Below, one piece after another: positions 37,053 to 46,659 of a stretch of 64,000 nt of DNA. The translations under genes were made by a program, and so were the position numbers. The DNA is taken from NCBI RefSeq assembly GCF_021391535.1, contig NZ_CP090066.1, positions 819,501 to 883,500 on the forward strand. Reading direction: 5' to 3'. The notes under the pieces are model-generated. The model was not told the DNA's origin and did not search any database. It saw only the letters and a list, made by a program, of their open reading frames with translations. Within the stretch, counting starts at the first letter, position 1. Each line of letters begins with the position of its first letter. This stretch comes from Aurantimonas sp. HBX-1 (GTDB lineage Bacteria > Pseudomonadota > Alphaproteobacteria > Rhizobiales > Rhizobiaceae).

Positions 37053-37655
37053 ATGGCTTTCACCCTGCCGGATCTTCCCTACGCCTACGACGCGCTGGGT
37101 CCCTACATGTCGAAGGAGACCCTCGAGTACCATCACGACAAGCACCACCAGGCCTATGTCACCAAGGGCAACGAGCTGGCCGAGAAGGCCGGCATGGCCG
37201 ACCTGCCGCTCGAGGAAGTGGTGAAGAAGTCCTACGGCACCGACCAGGCGCTCTTCAACAATGCCGGCCAGCACTACAACCACATCCATTTCTGGAAGTG
37301 GATGAAGCCCGGCGGCGGCGGCAAGAGCCTGCCCGGCAAGCTGCAGACGGCGTTCGACAGCGACCTCGGCGGCTATGACAAGTTCAAGGCCGACTTCGAG
37401 ACCGCGGGCGCCGGCCAGTTCGGCTCCGGCTGGGCCTGGGTTGCCGTGAAGAACGGCAAGCTGGAGATCATGAAGACCCCGAACGGCGAGAACCCGCTGG
37501 TGCACGGAGCCGAGCCGATCCTCGGCGTCGACGTGTGGGAGCATTCCTACTACATCGACTACCGCAATGCCCGGCCGAAGTATCTCGGGGCCTTCGTCGA
37601 CAACCTCATCAACTGGGACTACGTGCTCGAGCGCTACGAGGCGGCGGCCCGCTAA
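37053..37655 (+). CDS. sodB: superoxide dismutase (Fe/Mn type)
   Basis: 200 residues with AAGGAG upstream of the ATG. Metal ligands of the Fe/Mn family fit His27, His77 (in YNHIHFW), and Asp and His in DVWEHSYYIDY. The active-site Gln context AGAGQFGSGWAWV favours iron but does not exclude manganese. It dismutates superoxide in the cytoplasm. Ends in a strong terminator, so monocistronic. Confidence 0.93.
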   Translation: MAFTLPDLPYAYDALGPYMSKETLEYHHDKHHQAYVTKGNELAEKAGMADLPLEEVVKKSYGTDQALFNNAGQHYNHIHFWKWMKPGGGGKSLPGKLQTAFDSDLGGYDKFKADFETAGAGQFGSGWAWVAVKNGKLEIMKTPNGENPLVHGAEPILGVDVWEHSYYIDYRNARPKYLGAFVDNLINWDYVLERYEAAAR

Positions 37656-37684
37656 GATCGTCTCCCGAGAAGTCTAGACGTCGA

Positions 37685-37717
37685 GGCCCCGCGGATGTCC
37701 TGTCCGCGGGGCCTTTT
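37685..37717 (+). terminator. intrinsic terminator of sodB
   Basis: Arms GGCCCCGCGGA and TCCGCGGGGCC, loop TGTCCTG, then TTTTT. Confidence 0.92.
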
Positions 37718-37842
37718 TGCGTTCCGGCAACGCTTTCGTGAGGAGGGGGCGCATATTCGATTGAACGATTCCAGAAACTCGGGTCAACTCGCTGCCACAG
37801 GTCCGCTCGACGCGGCCCTGGCCCCAAGGAGGAGATCGTCTC

Positions 37843-38307
37843 ATGCAGGCCCGATTTTTCACCGCCGCCGTCGCCCTGGCGACCCTCAGTCTCTCTCTTG
37901 CCGTCCTGCCGGCCGGCGCGCAGAACACCGATCCGATCAAGCAGCGCCAGGAGCTGATGAAGAAGAACGGCAAGTCGGCGAAAGGCGCCAGCGAGATGAT
38001 CAAAGGCGAAGCGACCTTCGACCCGGCGACGGCGGCGACCATCTTCACCCAGATGCACGACGTCGCCATGGAGTTCGGGGACTATTTCCCGGAAGATTCC
38101 AAGACCGGCGAGGACACCGAGGCGGCACCGGCGATCTGGGAGCGCCCGGCCGAGTTCCAGGCAGCGCTGGTCAAGTTCCAGGAGGATACCCAGGCGGCGA
38201 TCGACGCCGCGCCGCAGGATCTCGAGGCGTTCAGGCAGGTGTTCGGGCGCGTCGCCGAGAACTGCAAGGGCTGCCACGAGGACTTCCGGATCGACAAGGA
38301 AGGCTGA
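37843..38307 (+). CDS. cytochrome c' family protein
   Basis: 154 residues with AGGAGGAG upstream. Signal peptide to about residue 26 (LPAGAQ), helical body, and a single haem c motif CKGCH near the C-terminus (about residues 143-147), the layout of class II cytochromes c'. Such proteins bind NO or carry electrons in the periplasm. The following diheme cytochrome gene is 102 bases away in the same direction, suggesting a two-gene unit. Confidence 0.9.
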   Translation: MQARFFTAAVALATLSLSLAVLPAGAQNTDPIKQRQELMKKNGKSAKGASEMIKGEATFDPATAATIFTQMHDVAMEFGDYFPEDSKTGEDTEAAPAIWERPAEFQAALVKFQEDTQAAIDAAPQDLEAFRQVFGRVAENCKGCHEDFRIDKEG

Positions 38308-38409
38308 ACCGCGGCGATCCCGGCCGGCGGTGCCGATCACGCCACGCATTGCGGCTGATCGGACGGCGCCTGCCCGGGAACGTGCGGCCCCGACAAGGGA
38401 CGGCGCCCG

Positions 38410-39354
38410 ATGATCGAGCGGATCCTCACCTTCGTCTTCGTCGCCGTTCTCGCCGGTGCGGGGGTGGTCTATCTCCTCACCGTTCCGCAGCGTCTCGACG
38501 CGGCGAGCCTCGGCGACGAGGCGTCGGCGGATGCCGGCAATGGCGAGCGGCTGTTCTGGGCCGGCGGTTGCAGTTCGTGCCATGCCGCCGCGAGGGCCGA
38601 GGGCGACGCGTTGCTGAGACTCGGTGGTGGCGCGCCGCTGTCGACGGATTTCGGCACGTTCCACGCGCCGAACATCTCGCCGGATCCGCAGGACGGCATC
38701 GGCGCCTGGAGCCTTGCCGACTTCGCCAACGCCATGCGGCGCGGCGTCGACCCGGAGGGCCGTCATCTCTACCCGGCCTTTCCCTACACGTCCTACATCA
38801 AGATGCAGCCGCAGGCGGTCGCCGATCTCTGGGCCTACATGAAGACGCTGCCGCCGGTCGCGGGCAGGGCGCCCGACAACGACCTCGCCTTTCCATTCTC
38901 GGTCCGCCGCGGCATCGGGCTCTGGAAGCTGCTCTATCTCGGCGACGACCAGCCGATCGTGGCGCTGCCCGCCGACGCGCCGGCAGCCGCCATAGCCGGC
39001 CGCTCGCTGGTGGAGGGCCCGGGCCATTGCGGCCAGTGCCACACGCCGCGCTCTCTCGGCGGCGCCGGGGGGCTGGAGGAAGACCGCTGGCTTGCCGGGG
39101 CGCCCAATCCCGAGGGCAAGGGCCGGGTGCCCAACATCACGCCGTCGGAATCGGGTATCGCTTCATGGTCGGCGAGCGACCTCGCCTATTATTTCGAGAG
39201 CGGCTTCACGCCGGACTTCGATTCCGTCGGCGGCGCGATGGTGGCGGTGCAGCGCAACCTGGCGCGGCTGCCGGAGGCGGACCGGCAGGCGATCGCGGCG
39301 TATCTGAAGGCGGTGCCGGCGCGCGACAGCGAGGCTTCGCCGCCCGCTGAATAA
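38410..39354 (+). CDS. membrane-anchored diheme cytochrome c
   Basis: 314 residues. An uncleaved N-terminal anchor (ILTFVFVAVLAGAGVVYLL) is followed by two class I haem c domains with CSSCH near residue 57 and CGQCH near residue 203. Axial Met candidates occur in YIKMQPQ and VGGAMVAV. It resembles the cytochrome subunits of membrane dehydrogenases that pass electrons to the respiratory chain. It forms a probable unit with the cytochrome c' gene; no dehydrogenase subunit is adjacent. Confidence 0.88.
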   Translation: MIERILTFVFVAVLAGAGVVYLLTVPQRLDAASLGDEASADAGNGERLFWAGGCSSCHAAARAEGDALLRLGGGAPLSTDFGTFHAPNISPDPQDGIGAWSLADFANAMRRGVDPEGRHLYPAFPYTSYIKMQPQAVADLWAYMKTLPPVAGRAPDNDLAFPFSVRRGIGLWKLLYLGDDQPIVALPADAPAAAIAGRSLVEGPGHCGQCHTPRSLGGAGGLEEDRWLAGAPNPEGKGRVPNITPSESGIASWSASDLAYYFESGFTPDFDSVGGAMVAVQRNLARLPEADRQAIAAYLKAVPARDSEASPPAE

Positions 39355-39367
39355 TGCGGGCGCGGTG

Positions 39368-41479
39368 CTATGCGGCCTTGCCCATCAGCTTCAGCGCGAA
39401 GGCGTAGATATAGGCGATCTCCTCCAGCTTGGAGAAGCGGCCGGAGGCGCCGCCATGGCCGGAATCCATGTTGGTGCGCAGCAGCACCGGATTGTCGTCG
39501 GTCTTCATCTCGCGCAGCCGCGCAACCCATTTGGCGGGTTCCCAGTAGGTGACGCGCGGATCGGTCAGACCGGCCAGCACCAGCATCGGCGGATAGGCCT
39601 GCCGCTTGACGTTGTCGTAGGGGCTGTAGGTGGAGATCACCTCGTAGTCCTCGCCGGAGAGGATCGGGTTGCCCCATTCGGGCCATTCCGGCGGGGTCAG
39701 CGGCAGCGTGTCGTCGAGCATCGTGTTCAGCACGTCAACGAACGGGACCACGGCGATGATGCCGCCGAACTTCTCCGGCGCCATGTTGGCGACGGCGCCC
39801 ATCAGCATGCCCCCCGCCGAGCCGCCCTCGGCGACGATGCGCTCGTAGCTGGTGTAGTTCTCGGCGACGAGGTGGTCGGCGCAGGCGATGAAGTCGGTAA
39901 AGGTATTGGCCTTGTTGCGCCGCCGGCCGGCGTCGTACCAGGCAAAGCCCTTGTCCTTGCCGCCCCGGACATGGGCGATCGCCCAGATGAAGCCGCGGTC
40001 GACCAGCGACAGCGCATTGGCGTTGAAGGAGGCGGGGATCGCGATGCCGTAGGAGCCGTAGCCGTAGAGCAGGCACGGCGCCGTGCCGTCAAGCTTGAGG
40101 TCCTTGCGGTAGAGCAGCGAGATCGGCACGAGTTCGCCGTCCAGAGCCGGCGCGAAGATCCGCCGGGTGACGTAGTCCTCGGGGTCGTGGCCGGACGGCA
40201 CTTCCTGCGTCTTCAGCAGGGTGCGCTGGCGGGTCGCCACGTCGTAGTCGTAGGTCTGGGTCGGCGTCGTCAGAGACGAATAGGTGAAGCGGATCGTGTC
40301 GGTGTCGAACTCGTAGGTGCCGGCGAGGCCCAGCGAATAGGCTTCCTCCTCGAAGGCGATCGCATGCTCCTCGCCGTCGGAGAGGCGCTTGACGACGATG
40401 CGGGGCAGACCTTCGCGCCGCTCCATCCAGATCAGATGCCGCTTCAGGACCATGTGGCTGAGGATCAGCCTGCCATCCTCGTGCGGGACGTATTCGCTCC
40501 AGTCCGACCGGCGCGATGCGTCGGTCGGCGCGGTGACGATCTTGAAGTCGTGGGCGCCGTCGGCATTGGTGAGGATGTAGAGCGTGCCGTCGCCCTCATC
40601 GACGTCGTATTCGACCGCGGTCTCGCGTTCGGCGACGAGGCGCGGCTCGGCGGCGGGGTTGTTGGCGGGGATCAGCCACGCCTCGGACGTCTCGTGGTCG
40701 TGGATGTCGATGACCACGAACTCGCCGGACTGGGTCTTGCCGACGCCCATGAAGAAGCCGGTGTCGGTCTCCTCGTAGATCAGCGCGTCGTCGTGCGGGT
40801 CGCTGCCGAGCCGGTGGAAGAAGACCCGGCTCGGCCGGTGGTTGGAGTCGAGCCGCGTATAGAACAGCCCGTTCGAGCGCGCCGACCAGACGGCGCCGCC
40901 GCTGGTGTCCTCGATCCTGACGTCGAGGTCCTTGCCGGTCTCGATGTCGCGGATGGAGACGGTGTAGAATTCCGAGCCCTTGTCGTCATGCGACCAGGAG
41001 AGCCAGCGGTGGTCGGGCGAGTGGCCGACGCCGCCGATCGAGAAATACGGCCGGTCCGCGGCTTCCCTGGCGCCGTCGAGGATGACCGTCGCATCGTCGT
41101 CGCTGCCGTCGCGCGGACGACGGATGATCCGCGGATATTCGGCGCCCGCCTCGTAGGCGATGCCATAGGCCCATTCGCCGTCGGGCGCGGGAACCGATGA
41201 ATCGTCTTCCTTGATCCGCCCGCGCAGCTCGGCGACCAGCGTGTCCCGCAGCGCCTCGGTGCCGGCCATCACCTGCTGCTGATAGGCGTTCTCGGCCAGC
41301 AGGTGGTCGCGGATCACCGGGTCGAGGACAGAGGTGTCCTTGAACACGTCCTGCCAGTTTTCCGCGCGCAGCCAGCCATAGGCGTCGGCGCGCTCGCGAC
41401 CATGGCGGATGTCCGTCCGCAGCTGCTGCGTTGCAACAGGCGGCACGAGCTTCACGACGTCGACAGGGGATTGCTTCAT
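39368..41479 (-). CDS. ptrB: oligopeptidase B-type S9 serine peptidase
   Basis: 703 residues from ATG at 41479. N-terminal seven-bladed propeller and C-terminal alpha/beta hydrolase domain with nucleophile GGSAGG, acid in VLAGLTDPRV and catalytic His in MDSGHGG. The VRGGKDKGFAWYDAGR segment is characteristic of oligopeptidase B, which cuts after basic residues in short peptides. Cytoplasmic, no signal peptide. An extra upstream start at 41545 is possible but has no better ribosome binding site. Confidence 0.9.
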   Translation of the reverse strand: MKQSPVDVVKLVPPVATQQLRTDIRHGRERADAYGWLRAENWQDVFKDTSVLDPVIRDHLLAENAYQQQVMAGTEALRDTLVAELRGRIKEDDSSVPAPDGEWAYGIAYEAGAEYPRIIRRPRDGSDDDATVILDGAREAADRPYFSIGGVGHSPDHRWLSWSHDDKGSEFYTVSIRDIETGKDLDVRIEDTSGGAVWSARSNGLFYTRLDSNHRPSRVFFHRLGSDPHDDALIYEETDTGFFMGVGKTQSGEFVVIDIHDHETSEAWLIPANNPAAEPRLVAERETAVEYDVDEGDGTLYILTNADGAHDFKIVTAPTDASRRSDWSEYVPHEDGRLILSHMVLKRHLIWMERREGLPRIVVKRLSDGEEHAIAFEEEAYSLGLAGTYEFDTDTIRFTYSSLTTPTQTYDYDVATRQRTLLKTQEVPSGHDPEDYVTRRIFAPALDGELVPISLLYRKDLKLDGTAPCLLYGYGSYGIAIPASFNANALSLVDRGFIWAIAHVRGGKDKGFAWYDAGRRRNKANTFTDFIACADHLVAENYTSYERIVAEGGSAGGMLMGAVANMAPEKFGGIIAVVPFVDVLNTMLDDTLPLTPPEWPEWGNPILSGEDYEVISTYSPYDNVKRQAYPPMLVLAGLTDPRVTYWEPAKWVARLREMKTDDNPVLLRTNMDSGHGGASGRFSKLEEIAYIYAFALKLMGKAA

Positions 41480-41809
41480 GAGTCGTGCTGGCCGGAAAGT
41501 TGGGGGATCGCCTGTCGTCCGAAGGATCGAACCGGTCCGATGCATATTAGTCGGAACAGTTACAATACAAAACCTGTTGGTTTGCCAACCACTAATCGTC
41601 GTCTCTCGCGGCAGCGCACGCCACAGGTGCCGTCCGACCGCGCCGACGCACCGGATGCAGGCGCGCGGGAACCCCCTGCGCCGATCAATTCTGTGTCAAC
41701 TCGGCGTCAGCGAGAAGAGCTTGTCGGGGCGCGGCCGCCTGACTATGAGAGGGCCCGCAGCAGCGTCGCCCCGAGCGGCGATACCGGATCGAAGGGGTGG
41801 ACGCGCCGG
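41480..41809. other. 330-base gene-free region between ptrB and the Mrp operon
   Basis: No credible coding frame. Expected to hold both promoters. TACAAT at 41561-41566 is a good -10 for the Mrp direction, followed by a perfect inverted repeat GTTGG-TTTG-CCAAC at 41576-41589, placed like an operator over the transcription start. The regulator is unknown. The right half is GC-rich and featureless to my reading. Confidence 0.45.
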
Positions 41810-44167
41810 ATGACAGGCATCGAGGCAACGACCGGATATATCGCCCTCGCATTGCCGTTCCTCGCCGCGGCGCTCGCTCCTCTCCTCACCCGCTTTCTCG
41901 GCCAGCATGCCGCCTGGCCGCTGGCGCTGGCGCCGGCCGCAGCCTTCGTCATCCTGTTCGGCGCGGTCCCCGGCGTTGCGGCGGGCGACGTGTTCCTGTT
42001 CGGCTTCGACTGGATCCCGTCCTTCGACGTCCGCTTCTCCTTCCGGCTGGACGGGCTTTCCACCGTCTTCGGCCTGCTGATCACCGGCATCGGCACGCTG
42101 ATCGTGCTCTATTCCGGCGGCTACCTCGCCGGGCACAGGGACCAGGGGCGGTTCTTCTCCTTCATCTTCCTGTTCATGGGCTCGATGCTCGGTCTCGTCC
42201 TCGCCGACGACCTGATGACGCTGTTCGTCTATTGGGAGCTGACGTCGATCACCTCGTTCCTGCTGATCGGCTTCGACCATCACCGGGAAGCCGCGCGCCG
42301 CGGCGCGATCCAGGCGCTGGTGATCACCGGCGGCGGCGGCCTTGCGCTGCTGGCGGGCTTCATCGTGATCCGCGAACTGACCGGCCTTGCCTCCATGACC
42401 GAGGTGCTGGCGGCGGGCGACGCCCTGCGGGACAGCGCGCTCTACGTTCCGATATTCATCCTCGTCCTCTGCGGCGCCTTCACCAAGTCCGCGCAGATGC
42501 CGTTCCACGTCTGGCTACCCAACGCCATGGAAGCCCCGACGCCGGTCTCGGCCTATCTGCATTCGGCGACGATGGTGAAGGCCGGGATCTACCTGCTGCT
42601 GCGCTTCCATCCGGCGCTCGGCGACACGACGCTCTGGACCACCATCCTGCCGGCCTTCGGCGCCGTCACCCTGGTTGTCGGCGCGTTGCTGGCGGTCCGC
42701 GCCAGCGAAATCAAGATCACGCTCGCCTATACGACCGTCGCCTCGCTGGGGCTGCTGGTCATGCTGATCGGTGTCGGGACGGAGGCGGCGATCGTCGGCG
42801 CGGTGCTCTATCTGATCGCCCACTCGCTGTTCAAGGGCGGCCTGTTCATGGTCGCCGGTTCGGTCGACCATGGCGCCCACACGCGGGAGATCGACCAGCT
42901 CGGCGGGCTCGGCCGGGCGATGCCGGTCACCTTCGCCGCGGCGATGCTCTGCGCCTTGTCGATGGGCGGCGTGACGCCCTTCGTCGGCTTCCTCGCCAAG
43001 GAAGAGCTCTACCACGCGCTGGAATATGCCGATCCGTACTACGTCGCGCTGATGATCGCCGCGATCCTCGGCAATGCGCTGATGTTCGCCGCAGCCTTCA
43101 TCGTGGCGCTGAAACCCTTCGTCGGCCGGATGCCCGAAACCATCCACCATCCGCACGAAGGCGGCCTCACCATCTGGCTCGGCCCGCTCGTCCTCGGCGT
43201 CGCCGGCCTCCTCGGCGCGCTGTTCTACGCGACCTACCACCGGCTGTTCTCCGGGCCGATGGCCTCGGCGGCGGTCGGCGCGCCCGTGACGATCGAGATC
43301 GGCTGGGTGCCGCATCTCAACCTCGCCTTCGCGCTGTCGATGGCCACCATCGCGCTCGGCGTCGCCATCTATCTCCTGTCGGATCGCCTGCGCGCCGGCA
43401 TCGGCGGCTTCCTCGCCGCAATCGGCTGGGGTCCGGACAAGGGCTTCGACCAGGCGATGCGCGGGCTGATCCGCAGCGCCACCGCGATCACCCGGCTGCT
43501 GCAGCCGGGGCAGCTCGACCAGTACATGGCGGTCACCATCGCTGTGATCATCGCCGCCCTGTTTGGCCCGCTGATCTACACGGGCGGCTGGCCGGCGATC
43601 CCGGCATTCCCCCGCCTGCATTTTTACGAGTGGGCGGTCTTCGCACTGCTTCTGGGCGGGATCCTGCCAGTCGTGCTGGCGACCAACCGGCTGACTGCCA
43701 TTCTCGCCCTCGGCATCCAGGGTTTTGCCGTCGCGCTGATCTTCATGCTGCTCGGCGCCCCGGATCTCTCGTTCACCCAGTTCATGGTGGAGACGCTGTC
43801 GGTGGTCATCCTGACCCTGGCGATGACCCGGCTGAAGCTGTCGGTCTCCGACCACCGGCCCCGGCGTGACAAGCTGCAGGCCGGCTTCCTGGCCATCGCC
43901 GCCGGGTCCGGCTTCGGGCTGTTCCTGCTGTCGATCGCGCAGCGGCCGTTCGACCGGTCGCTGTCGGACTTCTTCGAGCGCTACAGCTACGCGATCGCGC
44001 ATGGGCGCAACATCGTCAACGTCATCCTGGTCGACTTCCGCGGCGTTGATACGATGGGGGAGATCGCCGTGGTGATGGTGACCGGCCTTGCCGTCCTGGC
44101 GCTCATCCGGGTCCGCGTCGGACCCAAGGGCGTGCGCTACGTGAACCCGCTGGAGAAGACGCCGTGA
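41810..44167 (+). CDS. mrpA: Mrp-type Na+/H+ antiporter subunit A
   Basis: 785 residues. Many membrane helices; the NuoL-like core shows LVLADDLMTLFVYWELTSITSFLLIG, KSAQMPFHVWLPNAMEAPTPVSAYLHSATMVKAG and the C-terminal MrpA extension with GAPDLSFTQFMVETLSVVIL and ILVDFRGVDTMGEIAVV. It is the largest subunit of the multi-subunit monovalent cation/proton antiporter in the inner membrane. Subunit B is encoded separately, unlike rhizobial Pha systems where A and B are fused. Overlaps mrpB through GTGA. Confidence 0.94.
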   Translation: MTGIEATTGYIALALPFLAAALAPLLTRFLGQHAAWPLALAPAAAFVILFGAVPGVAAGDVFLFGFDWIPSFDVRFSFRLDGLSTVFGLLITGIGTLIVLYSGGYLAGHRDQGRFFSFIFLFMGSMLGLVLADDLMTLFVYWELTSITSFLLIGFDHHREAARRGAIQALVITGGGGLALLAGFIVIRELTGLASMTEVLAAGDALRDSALYVPIFILVLCGAFTKSAQMPFHVWLPNAMEAPTPVSAYLHSATMVKAGIYLLLRFHPALGDTTLWTTILPAFGAVTLVVGALLAVRASEIKITLAYTTVASLGLLVMLIGVGTEAAIVGAVLYLIAHSLFKGGLFMVAGSVDHGAHTREIDQLGGLGRAMPVTFAAAMLCALSMGGVTPFVGFLAKEELYHALEYADPYYVALMIAAILGNALMFAAAFIVALKPFVGRMPETIHHPHEGGLTIWLGPLVLGVAGLLGALFYATYHRLFSGPMASAAVGAPVTIEIGWVPHLNLAFALSMATIALGVAIYLLSDRLRAGIGGFLAAIGWGPDKGFDQAMRGLIRSATAITRLLQPGQLDQYMAVTIAVIIAALFGPLIYTGGWPAIPAFPRLHFYEWAVFALLLGGILPVVLATNRLTAILALGIQGFAVALIFMLLGAPDLSFTQFMVETLSVVILTLAMTRLKLSVSDHRPRRDKLQAGFLAIAAGSGFGLFLLSIAQRPFDRSLSDFFERYSYAIAHGRNIVNVILVDFRGVDTMGEIAVVMVTGLAVLALIRVRVGPKGVRYVNPLEKTP

Positions 44168-44583
44168 GGACGATCATCTTTCGCTTCGTCGCGCCGTATC
44201 TGACCAGCCTGATGGTGCTGTTCTCGTTCTTCGTCCTGCTGCGGGGGCACAACGAGGCGGGGGGCGGCTTCATCGGCGGGCTCATCGCCGCCTCGGCATT
44301 CGGCATCTACGGCATCGCCTGCGGCGTCGCCCCGGTGCGGCGGGCGATGTATTTCCACCCGATGGCGATCGCGGCTTCCGGCCTGATGCTGGCGGTGCTG
44401 TCGGGGGTGGCCTCGCTCGTCGTCTCGGCGCAGTTCCTCACCGGCCTCTGGGCCTTCCCTGGCATCCTCGGCGGCGATGTCGGGATCTCGACGCCGCTGT
44501 TCTTCGACATCGGCGTCTATCTCGTGGTCGTCGGCGCCATCAGCTCGATCGCCCTCGCACTCGAAGAGAGGGATACAGACTGA
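44164..44583 (+). CDS. mrpB: Mrp-type antiporter subunit B
   Basis: 139 residues starting at GTG 44164, overlapping the mrpA stop. Pattern RGHNEAGGGFIGGLIAASAFGIYGIA identifies MrpB/MnhB. Four membrane helices. Small core subunit of the antiporter complex. Stop and next start overlap as TGATG. Confidence 0.93.
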   Translation: MRTIIFRFVAPYLTSLMVLFSFFVLLRGHNEAGGGFIGGLIAASAFGIYGIACGVAPVRRAMYFHPMAIAASGLMLAVLSGVASLVVSAQFLTGLWAFPGILGGDVGISTPLFFDIGVYLVVVGAISSIALALEERDTD

Positions 44584-44960
44584 TGGAAACCGTGCTTTCC
44601 GTGGCCGTGGCATGCCTGTTCGCCGCGGCGGTCTATCTGATCACCTCGCGGCGCATCATCCGGATGCTGCTCGGCGTCGTGCTGCTGGGCAACGCGGTCA
44701 ATCTGCTGATCTTCACCGCCGGCCGGGTGGGACCTGCCGCGCCGCCGATCATTCCCGGGAACCTCTCCGTTCCGGCGAGCCTGATCGCCAACCCGCTGCC
44801 GCAGGCGCTGATCCTGACGGCGATCGTCATCTCGTTCTCGTTCTTCGCTTTCCTGCTGGTGCTGACCTATCGCACCTACGAGGATCTGGAGACCGACAAC
44901 ACCGACGAGATGCGGCTCGCCGAACCCGAGAACGAGGGGCTCCCGCCCCTCGGATACTGA
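44583..44960 (+). CDS. mrpC: Mrp-type antiporter subunit C
   Basis: 125 residues, NuoK-like with three membrane helices: RRIIRMLLGVVLLGNAVNLLIF and the conserved PLPQALILTAIVISFSF. It contributes a proton path next to subunit D. The C-terminus is hydrophilic and acidic. Confidence 0.93.
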   Translation: METVLSVAVACLFAAAVYLITSRRIIRMLLGVVLLGNAVNLLIFTAGRVGPAAPPIIPGNLSVPASLIANPLPQALILTAIVISFSFFAFLLVLTYRTYEDLETDNTDEMRLAEPENEGLPPLGY

Positions 44961-44961
44961 C

Positions 44962-46659
44962 ATGGAGGCGACAGGCCCGACCGTGGAACACAGCCTGGAG
45001 ATGCTGAAGGCGGAGGCGATGCTGACCGCCCCGGTCGCCGCGTCCGACTATCTGATCGTCCTGCCCGTGCTGGTCTGCTTCCTGTTCGGGGCCGGCATCC
45101 TGATGATGCGCAAGCGCGTCGACCGGCAGGCCTATGTCGCGATTCCCGGGCTCGTTCTGCTGTTCGCCCTCGATGTCGCGGTGCTCGTCAAGGTCGCTGC
45201 CGAGGGGCCGTGGACGATGATGATGGGCGGCTGGAAGCCGCCCTTCGGCATCGCCTTCACGATCGACATGATGGGCGCGCTGTTCCTGGCGGTCTCGGGC
45301 TTCGTGGCGCTCGCCTGCGGCATCTACGCGGTCGCGTCGGTCAGTCCGACCGAACGGCGCTATGGCTTCTTCCCGTTCATGTTCCTGATGATGGGCGGCG
45401 TCTCGGGCGCTTTCCTCACCGGCGACGTTTTCAATCTCTATGTCTGGTTCGAGGTGCTGCTGATCGGCTCGTTCGGCCTGCTGATCCTCGGCTCCCGGCA
45501 CGAGCAGCTCGACGGCGCGACCAAGTACTGCTTCCTCAATCTCGTCGGCACGACGCTGTTCCTGATTGCCACCGGCTATCTCTACGGCGTCTTCGGGACG
45601 CTCAATATGGCGGATATCGCCATCAAGGCGGCGGCGATGCAGAACGACAGCGCCGTCTATACGATCGGCGCGCTGTACCTCGCTTCGCTGTCGCTGAAGG
45701 CGGCAGCCTTCCCGCTGCATTTCTGGCTCCCGGCCTCCTACCACACGCCCCGCTTCGTGGTGTCGGCGCTGTTCGCCGGCCTGCTGACCAAGGTTGGCGT
45801 CTACGCGCTGATCCGCCTCCTGCTGATGCTGTTTCCAGCCGAGCATGCCGGGCTGGCGCCGGTGATCGGGTGGATCGCCGGCCTGACCATGATGGTCGGC
45901 GCACTCGGCGCGCTGGCCCAGAGCGATCTCCGGCGGCTTCTCAACTACACGGTCGTCTCGGGCATCGGCACGATCATGGCGGGGCTGGCCCTGCCGCAGG
46001 TCGCCGCGGTGATGGTGGCGCAGGCGGGGCCCGCCGGCGAGCTCGCGGCGGCGGCCGCGACGCAGGCCGGCGCGTTGCAGACCGGCCTGTCGGGATCGAT
46101 CTACTACGCGCTACATTCGATCGTGGTGATGACGGCGCTGTACCTGACCGCCGGAGTGGCGTCGTCGCTGGCCGGCTCGTCGTCGCTGGCGCTGATGGGC
46201 GGCCTGTGGCGCCGCACGCCGCTGCTCGCGGCGCTGATGCTGGTGTTCCTGTTCGCGGTCTCCGGGCTGCCGCCGTTCTCCGGCTTCTGGCCGAAGGTCG
46301 CGCTGGTGCGAGCGACCATCGTCGCCGACATGCCCTGGCTGGCGGCGGCGATCCTGGTCTCCGGCTTCCTGTTGACGGTCGCCAGCGCCCGGGTCTTCGC
46401 GCTCGCCTTCTGGCGCCCGGTACCTGAGACCGACATACCGGCAAGCGCGGGCGCGGCGTCTTCGCCGGCGGGCCATCCGGCGGTGCCGGCGCCCGGCCTT
46501 TACGGCGCCATGTCGCTGCTGCCGCTGCTGGGGCTGGCCGTCTTCGTTCTCGCCGCCGGCGTCTGGCCGGAATGGCTGGCACGCCTGACCGACGTCGCGG
46601 CTGCGGGGGTCATCGATCCGTCGGCCTATCTGTCGTCGGTGTTCGGAGGCGCCCCATGA
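44962..46659 (+). CDS. mrpD: Mrp-type antiporter subunit D
   Basis: 565 residues, NuoN/M-like with about 14 membrane helices. Conserved elements GDVFNLYVWFEVLLIGSFGLLILG (Glu in helix 5), SLSLKAAAFPLHFWLPASYHTPRFVVSALFAGLLTKVGVYAL and ALHSIVVMTALYLTAG. A longer N-terminus than most relatives (about 20 extra residues before MLTAPVAASDYL); a later start is possible. Overlaps mrpE by ATGA. Confidence 0.92.
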   Translation: MEATGPTVEHSLEMLKAEAMLTAPVAASDYLIVLPVLVCFLFGAGILMMRKRVDRQAYVAIPGLVLLFALDVAVLVKVAAEGPWTMMMGGWKPPFGIAFTIDMMGALFLAVSGFVALACGIYAVASVSPTERRYGFFPFMFLMMGGVSGAFLTGDVFNLYVWFEVLLIGSFGLLILGSRHEQLDGATKYCFLNLVGTTLFLIATGYLYGVFGTLNMADIAIKAAAMQNDSAVYTIGALYLASLSLKAAAFPLHFWLPASYHTPRFVVSALFAGLLTKVGVYALIRLLLMLFPAEHAGLAPVIGWIAGLTMMVGALGALAQSDLRRLLNYTVVSGIGTIMAGLALPQVAAVMVAQAGPAGELAAAAATQAGALQTGLSGSIYYALHSIVVMTALYLTAGVASSLAGSSSLALMGGLWRRTPLLAALMLVFLFAVSGLPPFSGFWPKVALVRATIVADMPWLAAAILVSGFLLTVASARVFALAFWRPVPETDIPASAGAASSPAGHPAVPAPGLYGAMSLLPLLGLAVFVLAAGVWPEWLARLTDVAAAGVIDPSAYLSSVFGGAP

